A stretch of 64,000 bases of DNA from Zeimonas arvi (GCF_008039575.1 NZ_VDUY01000001.1:62001-126000); one strand, 5' to 3'. Shown: positions 35,358 through 43,969, counted from the stretch's first letter. Translations and numbers: made by a program. The notes: generated by a model not told the origin, from the sequence alone.

Positions 35358-36401
35358 CTACGCCGCGCCCTTCGGCGAATCGCCGCTCACTTGCCCGGGA
35401 TGGATGCCCGTGCTCCGCTCTCGCAGCAGCAATCTCCCGGAGCCGGCGACGCGATACTCGTTGAGCGCTTCGAGGATCAGCAGGCGGCCGGCGCGCCGGC
35501 TTTCGCGGCTCTTCGCGCTGGCAAGGCGGCTCTCCGCGCGCACGCGCTCGCCCACCGCCAGCAACGAGTGCACCTCCACCGAGCTGCCGCCGTTGAGCAC
35601 GGGTCCGGTCGCCACGCCGAGGCGGGCGGCGAGGCCGCGGCCGATCTCGCTCGACCCCTCGCGCCCGGTCGCCCGGTCCGAGGGGTCGAGCGGGCGGCTG
35701 CCCGGCGGCAGCTCGATGGCGTGGATCGGAAACAAGGGCGGCGCGACCACGCATCCGTACGCGCTCTGGCGCCCGGCCACCGGATCGAACTGATGCGGCA
35801 GGCAGTCGCCGACCGCCTCCGCGAACAGGCGCAGGCGGCTCAGGTCCAGCGGATAGGCCGATTCGGCGGCATCGACGACCGTGCCGATCCGCTGCCGGAT
35901 TCCGGCAGGCACCCCTGCGTCGCCCGGGTCCGCGATGCTGCAGTCGAGCATCGAGGCCTCGGGCAGCTCGAGCGCCGGCAAGTCCTGCAAGGGACGGCCG
36001 TCGAGGCCCTGCAGCACCACCGCCCGCCCCCGGGTGCCGGCGGCCTGCTGGTCCAGGTTGAAGACCTCGAGCTCGACCTCGAGCAGGCGGAACTCGCCGC
36101 GCACCTCCGATCGGTCCACGCGGCCGCGTACCTCGAGGTGCTCGCCGACCCAGTCGGGCGAGGCGAAGGTGAAGTCCAGCCGCCAGATCCAGGCGTGCTC
36201 GCCGAAGGCCCGCTCGAGGAACTGCACCAGGAGGTGCTGCTTCAGGGCGCCGTTGACGACGCGCTCGCGCAACCCGGACGCCCGGGCGAACGGCAGGTCG
36301 AAGTGGATGCGGTCCCAGTTCTGCTGGGCCGCGCACCACCGGACCAGCCGGCTGGCGCCGAACCGCCCCTTGTGCAGGGACGGCAAGCCGGCCGCAGTCA
36401 T
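35358..36401 (-). CDS. Double hot-dog MaoC-type acyl-CoA hydratase/dehydratase, module III
   Basis: A 347-aa protein with two hot-dog domains. The first (about 1-125) has the hydratase-like block NWDRIHFDLPFARASGLRE and VVNGALKQHLL, close to the D-x4-H hydratase motif. The second (about 150-345) resembles FAS1-like dehydratase halves (PLDLSRLRLFAEAVGD, VVAPPLFPIHA). Here the catalytic-looking domain is N-terminal; many two-domain relatives have it C-terminal. It would hydrate an unsaturated acyl-CoA. The ATG at 36401 overlaps the CoA-transferase stop (ATGA). Confidence 0.8.
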   Translation of the reverse strand: MTAAGLPSLHKGRFGASRLVRWCAAQQNWDRIHFDLPFARASGLRERVVNGALKQHLLVQFLERAFGEHAWIWRLDFTFASPDWVGEHLEVRGRVDRSEVRGEFRLLEVELEVFNLDQQAAGTRGRAVVLQGLDGRPLQDLPALELPEASMLDCSIADPGDAGVPAGIRQRIGTVVDAAESAYPLDLSRLRLFAEAVGDCLPHQFDPVAGRQSAYGCVVAPPLFPIHAIELPPGSRPLDPSDRATGREGSSEIGRGLAARLGVATGPVLNGGSSVEVHSLLAVGERVRAESRLASAKSRESRRAGRLLILEALNEYRVAGSGRLLLRERSTGIHPGQVSGDSPKGAA

Positions 36402-37600
36402 CGGACCACGCCCGCCTGCCGGAGCGCTGCGATCCTTTCCTCGCCCAGACCGAGGGTCTCGGCGAGCACCGAGTCGGTGTCGGCGCCCAGCAGGTGCCCC
36501 GCCTCGCGGATCTCGCCCGGGGTCTCGCTGAGCCTGGGCACGATGCCCGGCAGGACCACCTCGCCGAGCCTGGGGTGCGGCACCTTGGCGAGCATTCCGC
36601 GCGCCGCGAAGTGCGGGTCGGCGAAGATGTCGGCGATCGTGTAGACCTTGGCCACCGGCACGCCCGCCTCCTGCATCCGGGCCACGATCTCGGCCGCGTC
36701 GTGCTGCGAGGTCCACGCCTCGACCATCGCATCCATCTCGTCGACCCGCTTGCCGCGCTCGATCTGGGTGGCGTAGCGCTCGTCGGCAGCCCACTCGGCG
36801 TGCCCCATCGCGGCGGCCAGCCTGCCGAAGATCGCGTCGTTGTTGGCGGCGATCAGCACGTAGCTGTCGTCGCGGCTGCGATAGAGGCTGTTGGGCGCGG
36901 TGTTCATCAGCCGCGGCCCCTGCCGCTTCGGCACCACGCCCAGCCGCGGAAAGGCCGGCACGTAGCTCTCCATCATCGAGAACGCGGTCTCGTACAACGC
37001 GGCATCGACCACCTGCCCCTTGCCGCTTCGGTGCCGCTGCTCGAGCGCGAGCATCGCGCCGAAGGCAGCGTAGACGGCGGTCAGGTAATCGGTGACCGCC
37101 AGCGCCACCCGGGCGGGCGGGCGATCGGGATCGCCGGTCAGGTGCCGCACGCCTGCCACCGCCTCGCAGATGGCGCCGTAACCGGGCAGGTGACTGTAGG
37201 GCCCGTCCTGCCCGTAGCCGCTGATCCGGACCATGATCAGGCCCGGATTGTCGCGGCTCAGTTCGTCGTAGCCCAGCCCCAGCCGCTCGAGCGTGCCGGG
37301 CCGGAAATTCTCGATCAGGAAATCGGCCGAGCGGGCCAGCTCGCGCACGAGCGCCTTCCCCTCGTCGGTCTTCATGTCGATGCAGACCGTCCGCTTGTTC
37401 CGCAGCATGCTGGCGCAGTACAACGACTCGCCGTGGTCCTGCAGACCCATGTTGCGCGCCGCGTCGCCCTCGGGCGGCTCGACCTTGATCACCTCCGCGC
37501 CGAAGTCCGCCATCAGGCGGGCGCACACCGGCCCCGCGATCGTCGAGCAGAGCTCGATGACCCGGTAGCCCGACAAGGGTCCCGAATTGCGTTTCGTCAT
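36398..37600 (-). CDS. Type III (CaiB/BaiF) CoA-transferase, module III
   Basis: A 400-aa CoA-transferase with LSGYRVIELCSTIAGPVCAR (about 9-28), AEVIKVEPPEGDAARN and probable catalytic Asp171 in AVTDYLTAVY. Long stretches match the module II enzyme at 26250-27482. It would activate the acid whose downstream steps are encoded by the hydratase and carboxyltransferase genes around it. It starts 14 bp after the Bug gene stop and overlaps the hydratase gene. Confidence 0.9.
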   Translation of the reverse strand: MTKRNSGPLSGYRVIELCSTIAGPVCARLMADFGAEVIKVEPPEGDAARNMGLQDHGESLYCASMLRNKRTVCIDMKTDEGKALVRELARSADFLIENFRPGTLERLGLGYDELSRDNPGLIMVRISGYGQDGPYSHLPGYGAICEAVAGVRHLTGDPDRPPARVALAVTDYLTAVYAAFGAMLALEQRHRSGKGQVVDAALYETAFSMMESYVPAFPRLGVVPKRQGPRLMNTAPNSLYRSRDDSYVLIAANNDAIFGRLAAAMGHAEWAADERYATQIERGKRVDEMDAMVEAWTSQHDAAEIVARMQEAGVPVAKVYTIADIFADPHFAARGMLAKVPHPRLGEVVLPGIVPRLSETPGEIREAGHLLGADTDSVLAETLGLGEERIAALRQAGVVR

Positions 37601-37614
37601 GTCGACTCAGCCCT

Positions 37615-38670
37615 TCAGCGCTTGGCGAGGCCCAGGTCGGTCAGCACCTCGCGAGTCTCCGCGTAGGCGTTCTCGAGCTCGGCCCGGGTATCGGCGGCGT
37701 TGCGATAGCGCTCGGCCCACTGGCGCGACTCTACGAAGGCCTTCCACTCGGGGTCGTCGGTGACCTTGCGGAACAGGTCCTCCCAGTACGCGACCGCGGC
37801 GGCCGGCACGCCCTTCGAGGTCATCACGCCCTGCGCGCTGTTGTACGTGGCGTTCACGCCCAGCTCTCGCCAGGTCGGCACGTTCGCGAACGGACCCTTC
37901 AGCCGCTCGGCCGAGGCAATGGCCAGCACCCGGATCTTGCCGGCGTTCATCTGGGCCAGGACGTTGGGCGTGGTGGATGCCATCACGTCGAGGTGGCCGC
38001 CCAGCAGGTTGGTCAGCGACTCCTGCGACGACTTGTACGGCACCACCGTCATCTTGCCGATGTCCACGCCCGCGGCCTTCAGCGGCTTGGCCGCGCCGAC
38101 GTGGATGTGGTTGCCGAGCGAGGTGGCCACGCCGAGCGACAGGCTGGTCGGGTCCTTCCTCAGCCGCGCGACCAGATCCATCGCGTCCTTGACCGGCGAA
38201 TCCTTCGCGACCGCGATGGTCACGAACTCGCCGAACAGCATCGCGAGCGGGGTCACCTCGGCCGGCCCGAACGGCACGTGCCCGATGATGTTGTTGGTGA
38301 GCAGCGAGTAGGTGATCACCGTCAGGTAGTGCGGATCGCCCGGGTGCTGCTCGAGCGGCGCCATCGCGATCCGGCCGGCGCCGCCCGGCTTGTTCTCGAT
38401 GATGATCGGCTGGTCGATCAGGCCGCGCTTCTCGGCGATGTTCTTGATCATGCGCACCGATTGGTCGAGCGCGCCGCCCGGCCCTGCCGGGATCGTGTAG
38501 AGCACCGGCTGGGTCGGCTTCCAGCCCTGGGCCTGGGCGACCGGCGCGACGCCGATCGACGCGAGCGCGATCAGCGCGCAGGCCGCGGCGGCGCGGCAGC
38601 CGAGCGCCGCCAGCGCCACGCGCCGGCTCGCGCGCTCGACTGCCGTTCTGACGCGATTGCATTGGGTCAT
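37615..38670 (-). CDS. Bug/TctC-family periplasmic binding protein, module III operon
   Basis: A 351-aa receptor with a long N-terminus (about 47 residues to the AQAQG cleavage region), then GWKPTQPVLYTIPAGPGGALDQ and the family IIENKPGGAGRIAMAPL block. It is slightly longer than its paralogues because of the signal region. GGAGA lies upstream of the ATG at 38670. A hairpin in the 54-bp gap before it may set its expression relative to the carboxyltransferase gene. Confidence 0.9.
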   Translation of the reverse strand: MTQCNRVRTAVERASRRVALAALGCRAAAACALIALASIGVAPVAQAQGWKPTQPVLYTIPAGPGGALDQSVRMIKNIAEKRGLIDQPIIIENKPGGAGRIAMAPLEQHPGDPHYLTVITYSLLTNNIIGHVPFGPAEVTPLAMLFGEFVTIAVAKDSPVKDAMDLVARLRKDPTSLSLGVATSLGNHIHVGAAKPLKAAGVDIGKMTVVPYKSSQESLTNLLGGHLDVMASTTPNVLAQMNAGKIRVLAIASAERLKGPFANVPTWRELGVNATYNSAQGVMTSKGVPAAAVAYWEDLFRKVTDDPEWKAFVESRQWAERYRNAADTRAELENAYAETREVLTDLGLAKR

Positions 38671-38699
38671 GGTCGATGTCTCCCTGTCGTTCTCGAAGC

Positions 38700-38719
38700 G
38701 CCGGCGCCCGAGCGCCGGC
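38700..38719 (-). terminator. Intercistronic hairpin in the module III operon
   Basis: An 8-bp perfect GC stem (38700-38707 with 38712-38719) and 4-base loop lie between the carboxyltransferase and Bug genes. No T run follows on the transcribed strand, so it may protect the upstream mRNA end or mark a processing site. Confidence 0.4.
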
Positions 38720-38724
38720 CGGTT

Positions 38725-40305
38725 TCAGCGCAGGCCGCGCTGCTTGGTGCCGGTCTGGCGGGCGCAAAGCTGCGCCGCGTCGACCAGCCAGTCCCGGATC
38801 GCGTCCCGGGTCTCCGCGGGCCGGATGATGTCCACGATGCCGAAGCGTTCGGCGGTGCGGAAGGGTGAACTGAGTCGGTGGTAGTAGGCCTCCAGCTCGT
38901 CGCGCCGCGCCTTCGGGTCGGCCGATGCCTCGATGTCCCGCCGGTAGGCGGCCGCGACGCCACCCTCGATCGGGATCGAGCCCCAGCGCGCGGTCGGCCA
39001 GGCCACCCGGTGGTTGAGCGAGCGGCCTTCGGGGCCGTGCTTGGGGCCGTGCATGCCGCCGCCCACGCCGAAGGCGCGCCGGATCATCACCGAGAACCAG
39101 GGCACCCGCGCCTGCTCGATGGCCGCGATCGCCCGGATCGCGTCGCGCATGGTCCCGGCGCGTTCGGCCTCGAGCCCGAACATCACGCCGGGCTGGTCCA
39201 CGAAGTTGACGATCGGGATATGGAAGGTGTCGCAGAGATCGACGAAACGCTCGGTCTTGCGCGCGGCCGCGGAGGTCAGCGCTCCGCCCATCACCCGCGG
39301 GTCGTTGGCCAGCACCCCGACCACCTGCCCCTCGAAGCGGGCGAGCATCGCGATGGTCGAGCCGCCGAAGAGCGGCGAGATCTCGAACAGGCTGTCCTCG
39401 TCGAAGACCGCCCGGAGGATCTTGCGCGGATCGTAGATGCGGCGCCGGTCTTCCGGCACCGCCTGGTCGAGCCAGGCCACCTGCCCCGGCGCCGGCGGCC
39501 GCGGCTCGGCGCTCGGCGGCGTCTCGAAGACGCTGGACGGCAGGTACGAGAGGAAGGCGCGCACCTGCGCGAAGGCGTCGTCCTCGGTGTCGGCGACGTT
39601 GTTCACGACGCCCGACTGCCTGGCGTGCACCTCCCAGCCGCCCAGCGCCTCCTTGTCGATGTCCACGCCGATGCCCTGCTTGACCACCGGGGGGCCGCCC
39701 GCGAACACCTGGGAGGCGCCGCGCAGCATGACCGAAAAGTGCGATGCCGCCACCTTGATCGCACCCAGGCCCGCGCAGGCGCCCAGCGCCACGCCCACCA
39801 CCGGCACGCGCGAGAGCAGCGAAATCGACGGCCAGGCGGAGTAGCCGGGGATCTTCGTCGACTGCTGCTGCTCGAGCAGCTTGACGCTGCCGCCGGCGGT
39901 GTCGACCAGCCGCACCAGCGGAATCTGCATCTCGTGCGCGTAGCGCTCGGCGTAGACCCACTTGTCGGAAACCGTGGACTCCGAGGAACCGCCCCGGATG
40001 GTGAAATCGTCGGCCGACAGCACGGCGCGCCGCCCGTCGAGCCGCGCGCTGCCGATCACCGCGTTCGACGGCGTGAACGATTCGAAGCGCCCTTCCCTGT
40101 CGTACCTGCCCTTGCCGGCCAGCGCGCCCATCTCGCGGAAGCTACCTGGGTCGGCCAGGCGCCCGATCCGCTCGCGCACGTTCAGGCGCCCGCGCTCGCG
40201 GTTCTTGAGGATCGCCTCGTCGCCACCCATCTGCAGCGCGCTCGCGCGGCGCGCGGCGAGCTCGGCGTAGCGGTCGTCCTGTGCATCCTTCGTCGGTTCG
40301 CTCAT
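38725..40305 (-). CDS. Acyl-CoA carboxylase carboxyltransferase subunit, module III operon
   Basis: A 526-aa two-domain carboxyltransferase. It has FTPSNAVIGSARLDGRRAVL and VDTAGGSVKLLEQQQSTKIPG in the first half, and RKILRAVFDEDSLFEISPLF and FVDQPGVMFGLEAERAGTM in the second. It is a close paralogue of 27535-29169 and more distant from 42154-43701. The ATG at 40305 overlaps the stop of the GntR gene, and GAGGA precedes it. It needs the biotin carboxylase at the operon's end and a biotinylated carrier. Confidence 0.88.
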   Translation of the reverse strand: MSEPTKDAQDDRYAELAARRASALQMGGDEAILKNRERGRLNVRERIGRLADPGSFREMGALAGKGRYDREGRFESFTPSNAVIGSARLDGRRAVLSADDFTIRGGSSESTVSDKWVYAERYAHEMQIPLVRLVDTAGGSVKLLEQQQSTKIPGYSAWPSISLLSRVPVVGVALGACAGLGAIKVAASHFSVMLRGASQVFAGGPPVVKQGIGVDIDKEALGGWEVHARQSGVVNNVADTEDDAFAQVRAFLSYLPSSVFETPPSAEPRPPAPGQVAWLDQAVPEDRRRIYDPRKILRAVFDEDSLFEISPLFGGSTIAMLARFEGQVVGVLANDPRVMGGALTSAAARKTERFVDLCDTFHIPIVNFVDQPGVMFGLEAERAGTMRDAIRAIAAIEQARVPWFSVMIRRAFGVGGGMHGPKHGPEGRSLNHRVAWPTARWGSIPIEGGVAAAYRRDIEASADPKARRDELEAYYHRLSSPFRTAERFGIVDIIRPAETRDAIRDWLVDAAQLCARQTGTKQRGLR

Positions 40306-41111
40306 CGTTCCTCGTCTCCAGTGCCGTTCTCCGAAGCGGCCGCCTCCCGCGCGGCGAGCTCCGCCTGCAGGGCGTGCATGGCCGCGTCCCGCGAGCCGCC
40401 GATCCGCCGGCGGACCAGCTCGGCGGCCTTCCCCGCATCGCGGCGGCGCGCCGCGCGCAGGATGGCGCGCCAGTCGCGCAGCGAGCGCTCGATCCCCCGG
40501 GCCGCGCCGAAGCCGAGCCGCGAATAGCGCAGCGTCTGCAGCGCGAGCGACTGCACCATGTCGAAGAGCAGGCCGTTGTCGCACAGCGCGCGCAGGCGGG
40601 TGGTGAGCCGGAAGGAGGCGAGCGCGTAGTCGTCGCGCGACCCCGACTTCGCCGCGGTCTCGAGCTCGGCCAGGCCGGTCGCGATCGCGTCGGCGAACTC
40701 CTCCGGGTGCGCCCGCACCATGCCCTCGTAGGTGGTGGCGATCAGCGATGCGCGCACCTCGAAGATGTCGTGCAGCTCCTGCAGGCTGTAGTCCGACACC
40801 TGCGCGCCCTTGCGCGGGACGACCACCAGCAGGCGGTCGCGCTCGAGCATGCGCAGGGCCTCGCGCACCGGCGCCCGGCTCACGCCCAGGACGGCGCAGA
40901 TCTCCTCCTCCAGGATCCGCTGGCCCGGCTTGAGCCGGTCGAGTGCGATCATGCCGGCGAGCCGGGCGGCGACCTGCTCCGCTATCGACAGCGAGGGCAG
41001 ATCGTGGTCGCCTCGCCGCAGCAGCACGCGCTGGATGTCGCGCATGAACTCGCTGGGCGGCTCGCGCAGTCCCGAGAGGTCGGGCAGGTTGGCTGTTCTC
41101 GGTTTTGCCAT
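40302..41111 (-). CDS. GntR-family (FCD-type) transcriptional regulator, module III
   Basis: A 269-aa regulator. The winged helix-turn-helix (about 40-105) includes KPGQRILEEEICAVLGVSRA and VREALRMLERDRLLVVVPRKG. The all-helical C-terminal domain (about 115-240) fits the FadR C-terminal class that binds carboxylates. It is the first gene of the operon it probably represses. The ATG at 41111 coincides with the transcription start expected from the promoter at 41118-41147, and no ribosome binding site is visible, so the mRNA may be leaderless. Confidence 0.88.
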   Translation of the reverse strand: MAKPRTANLPDLSGLREPPSEFMRDIQRVLLRRGDHDLPSLSIAEQVAARLAGMIALDRLKPGQRILEEEICAVLGVSRAPVREALRMLERDRLLVVVPRKGAQVSDYSLQELHDIFEVRASLIATTYEGMVRAHPEEFADAIATGLAELETAAKSGSRDDYALASFRLTTRLRALCDNGLLFDMVQSLALQTLRYSRLGFGAARGIERSLRDWRAILRAARRRDAGKAAELVRRRIGGSRDAAMHALQAELAAREAAASENGTGDEER

Positions 41112-41147
41112 TTGCGTATTATTGTCGACATTAATTAGAATTGGCAA
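41112..41147. promoter_or_regulatory. Divergent promoters sharing a GntR-type operator
   Basis: On the minus strand TTGCCA (41142-41147) and AATAAT (41118-41123) are 18 bases apart, a good sigma-70 promoter for the GntR operon. On the plus strand TTGCGT (41112-41117) and TAGAAT (41136-41141), also 18 apart, can serve the divergent Bug gene. The palindrome TGTCGACA (41123-41130) fits the FCD-type GntR pattern (TnGTnnACnA). It touches the minus-strand -10 box and lies in the plus-strand spacer, so one repressor could block both. Confidence 0.6.
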
Positions 41148-41191
41148 CTCGCCGTCGGCGACCGCCGCGCAACGAACAGGAGACGACTTCG

Positions 41192-42154
41192 ATGACTTCC
41201 GGACCTTCGCGCCGCCGCGCATTGAAGCAGGCCGCCGCCCTCGGCGCCCTGCCCGCACTCGCCAGCCTGCCAGCCTTCGCACAGGCCTTTCCGAGCAAGC
41301 CGATCCGTCTGGTGGTTCCCTACCCGCCAGGCGGCAGCACCGACATCCTGGCGCGGGCCTTCGCCGAGCCCTTCGCTCACGAACTCGGCCAACCGGTGAT
41401 CATCGAGAACCGTCCCGGCGCGGCGACCAACATCGGCCTGGAGATCGCGGCCCGCTCGCCGGCCGATGGCTACACGATCTACTTCGGCACCAGCGGGCTG
41501 GCATCGAATCCGCACTTCGGCCCGGTGCCCCCCGTGGACGTATTCAAGGACATCACCCCGATCAGCCTGGTGGCATCGATGCCCTTCCTGGTGGCCGCGC
41601 ACCCGAGCCTGCCGGCGAACTCGCCCAGGGAGCTGATCGAACTGGCCAAGGCCAGCCCCGGCAAGCTGATGATCAGCTCGGCGTCGCTCGAGACCCAGGT
41701 CAAGACGATCAACAAGCGCGCCGGCATCCAGCTGCTGCACGTGCCGTACAAGGGCGGCGCCCAGGCGACCAACGACGCCATCGCCGGCCACGTGAACCTG
41801 GTGGTCGCGCTGCTGCCGGTGCTGCTGCCGCAGATCAGGGCGGGCAAGCTCAAGCCGATCGCGATTTCGGCGCCGCGGCGCTCGCCGGCGGCACCAGAGA
41901 TCCCGACCTTCCAGGAGATCGGCGTGGACGGCCCGACACCGAGCTGGTTCGCGCTGTTCGTGCCGGCGGGCACGCCGGCGCAGGCGATCGGCCGACTCAA
42001 CGGCGCCGCGGTGGCGGCCGCCGCCGACAAGCCGCTTGTCGAGCGCACCCTTCAGCAGGGCATCGAGGTGCGCTCGAGCACCCCGGGGCAGCTCGCCGAC
42101 CTGCTGAAGCGCGACTACGAGACCAACTCGGTCCTGGTGAAGGAGCTCGGCTGA
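41192..42154 (+). CDS. Bug/TctC-family periplasmic binding protein, module III plus strand
   Basis: A 320-aa receptor with a twin-arginine-like leader (GPSRRRALKQAAALG), a signal end near residue 31 (AFAQA), then FPSKPIRLVVPYPPGGSTD and VIIENRPGAATNIGLEIA. It is the first gene of the plus-strand half of module III and ends in a one-base overlap with the next gene (TGATG). AGGAG is upstream of ATG 41192. Module III thus encodes two different Bug proteins on opposite strands. Confidence 0.9.
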   Translation: MTSGPSRRRALKQAAALGALPALASLPAFAQAFPSKPIRLVVPYPPGGSTDILARAFAEPFAHELGQPVIIENRPGAATNIGLEIAARSPADGYTIYFGTSGLASNPHFGPVPPVDVFKDITPISLVASMPFLVAAHPSLPANSPRELIELAKASPGKLMISSASLETQVKTINKRAGIQLLHVPYKGGAQATNDAIAGHVNLVVALLPVLLPQIRAGKLKPIAISAPRRSPAAPEIPTFQEIGVDGPTPSWFALFVPAGTPAQAIGRLNGAAVAAAADKPLVERTLQQGIEVRSSTPGQLADLLKRDYETNSVLVKELG

Positions 42155-43701
42155 TGAGCGCCGCGACCCCGACCTTCGACCAGCTGGAGCTGGAGTTCCA
42201 GGAGCGCGCGGCCCGGGCCCGTGCGATGGGCGGCCCCGCCAAGCTCGCGGCGCGGCGCGCGACGGGCCTCCTTAACGCGCGCGAGCGGATCGACCGCCTC
42301 GCCGATCCCGACTCCTTCACCGAGTTCGGGCTTTTCGCGCAGTCGGCCCGGGAGGCCGATCGGGAGCGCACCCCCGCCGACGGCAAGATCTCCGGCCTGG
42401 TCCGGATCGACGGGCGCCCGGCGGCGGTCGTCTCGAACGACTTCACCGTCATGGGCGCGTCGAGCGCCTCGACGAACAGCCGCAAGGTCGGGCACGTGAA
42501 GGACATCGCCACGCGGCGCGGCCTGCCGATCGTCTTCATCGGCGAATCGACCGGCGCGCGCATGCCCGACGTGATGGGCGCGCGCGGCATCGGCGCGGGC
42601 GACCGGCCGACGCAGTACCGGCGCATGCGCGAGACGCCCTGGGCGTCGGCGGTGCTGGGGCACTGCTATGGCTCGTCGTCCTGGTACGCGGCCCTGTCGG
42701 ACTTCGTCGTGATGCGCAAGGGCGCGGTCATGGCGGTGTCCAGCGTCAAGCTGACCTCGATGGCGATCAGCGAGGCGATGGAGCCCGAGGACCTCGGCGG
42801 CTGGCGCATGCACACCGACGTGACCGGCATGGTCGACCTGGCGGTCGACACCGACGAGCAGGCGATCGACGCGGTGCGCCGCTTCCTGTCCTACCTTCCT
42901 TCGCATCACCGGGAAGCGCCTCCGCTCGGCCCGTCCGGCCCCGAGCTGCGCCCCGACATCGACAAGGTTCGCCAGCTGCTGCCGCTCGAGCGGACCCGGG
43001 TCTACGACATGCGCAAGATCCTCGACTGCATCGTCGACCGGGGCTCGCTGTTCGAGATGAAGGCACGTTACGCGAAGAACATCGTGACCGCGCTGGCCCG
43101 CATCGACGGCCGTGTCGTCGGCATCGTGGCCAACAACCCGCTGCACAAGGGCGGGGCGATCGACGTCGACGCCTGCGAGAAGGCCACCTCCTTCATGGTG
43201 CTGTGCGACTCCTTCAACATTCCCCTTGTGTTCTTCGTGGACCAGCCGGGCTTCCTGATCGGCATCGAGGGGGAACGGCGGGGCGCGATCGGGCGGGTGA
43301 TGAACTGGATGAACGCGATTTCGCTCGTCACGGTGCCCAAGTTCTCGGTGATCGTGCGCAAGACCTACGGGCAGGCGGTGCTCAACATGGGCGGTGGCGG
43401 CAACGCCGACGTCGTGCTGATGTGGCCCAGCGCCGAGATCAACTTCATGGACCCACGGCACGCGGTCACCATCGTGCACGGCGTCAAGCGCGACGACGAC
43501 CCGGAGCGCTACGACGCGCTGCTCGACGAGATGGCCAAGGAGACCTCGGCCTACGAGATGGCCTCGCCCTACAACGGGCACATCGTGGTCATGCCCGAGC
43601 GCACGCGCGACACGCTGGCCGAGCTGCTCGACTCCGCCGGACTCCGGATGGCGGGCGGCGTGGGCGAGCACCTGATGCGGACCTGGCCGACCAGCTACTG
43701 A
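42154..43701 (+). CDS. Acyl-CoA carboxylase carboxyltransferase subunit, third paralogue
   Basis: A 515-aa two-domain carboxyltransferase with GKISGLVRIDGRPAAVVSND (about 75-95), FIGESTGARMPDVMGARG, RKILDCIVDRGSLFEMKARY and FFVDQPGFLIGIEGERRGA. It is clearly different from the other two carboxyltransferases here, so it probably takes another acyl-CoA or carries out another step. The biotin carrier gene follows 40 bp downstream. Some family members act as decarboxylases, and the sequence alone does not decide the direction. Confidence 0.87.
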   Translation: MSAATPTFDQLELEFQERAARARAMGGPAKLAARRATGLLNARERIDRLADPDSFTEFGLFAQSAREADRERTPADGKISGLVRIDGRPAAVVSNDFTVMGASSASTNSRKVGHVKDIATRRGLPIVFIGESTGARMPDVMGARGIGAGDRPTQYRRMRETPWASAVLGHCYGSSSWYAALSDFVVMRKGAVMAVSSVKLTSMAISEAMEPEDLGGWRMHTDVTGMVDLAVDTDEQAIDAVRRFLSYLPSHHREAPPLGPSGPELRPDIDKVRQLLPLERTRVYDMRKILDCIVDRGSLFEMKARYAKNIVTALARIDGRVVGIVANNPLHKGGAIDVDACEKATSFMVLCDSFNIPLVFFVDQPGFLIGIEGERRGAIGRVMNWMNAISLVTVPKFSVIVRKTYGQAVLNMGGGGNADVVLMWPSAEINFMDPRHAVTIVHGVKRDDDPERYDALLDEMAKETSAYEMASPYNGHIVVMPERTRDTLAELLDSAGLRMAGGVGEHLMRTWPTSY

Positions 43702-43741
43702 CGCACCCCCCTATTCGACACACCTGACAGGAACGCACACC

Positions 43742-43969
43742 ATGGCAAAAAGCATCAAGGTCCTCTCCGAGGTCACCGGCTCGGTCTGGAAGCTGCTCAA
43801 GCAACCCGGCGACGCGATCGCCTCGGGCGACGAGATCATGCTGATCGAGTCGATGAAGATGGAGATCCCGGTGGTGGCCGACGAGGACGGCACGCTTGCG
43901 GAGTTGCTGGTCGCGGAAGGCGACCCGATCCAGGAAGGCCAGGCGGTGGCCACGATCTCGGCCAGCTGA
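43742..43969 (+). CDS. Biotin carboxyl carrier protein (stand-alone biotinyl domain)
   Basis: A 75-aa single biotinyl domain with the motif ESMKMEIPV, where Lys39 is the biotinylation site, framed by symmetric beta hairpins (GDAIASGDEI and GDPIQEGQAV). It carries carboxybiotin between the carboxylase at 31067 and the region's carboxyltransferases. It is one of the shortest forms of such carriers, lacking any N-terminal linker. No ribosome binding site is obvious; AGGA lies about 9 bases before the ATG. Confidence 0.92.
   Translation: MAKSIKVLSEVTGSVWKLLKQPGDAIASGDEIMLIESMKMEIPVVADEDGTLAELLVAEGDPIQEGQAVATISAS

Noticed and set aside
33010-36732. A single 1240-codon frame that would fuse the sulfite dehydrogenase to upstream sequence
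   Set aside because: The upstream part is out of frame with the hydratase and exporter genes that occupy the DNA. A strong ribosome binding site before 34266 and a twin-arginine leader mark the true start.
40810-43701. A 963-codon frame fusing sequence opposite GntR and over the Bug gene to the third carboxyltransferase
   Set aside because: The carboxyltransferase has its own ATG at 42154 overlapping the Bug stop. The extension is a frame shadow of the Bug and GntR genes.
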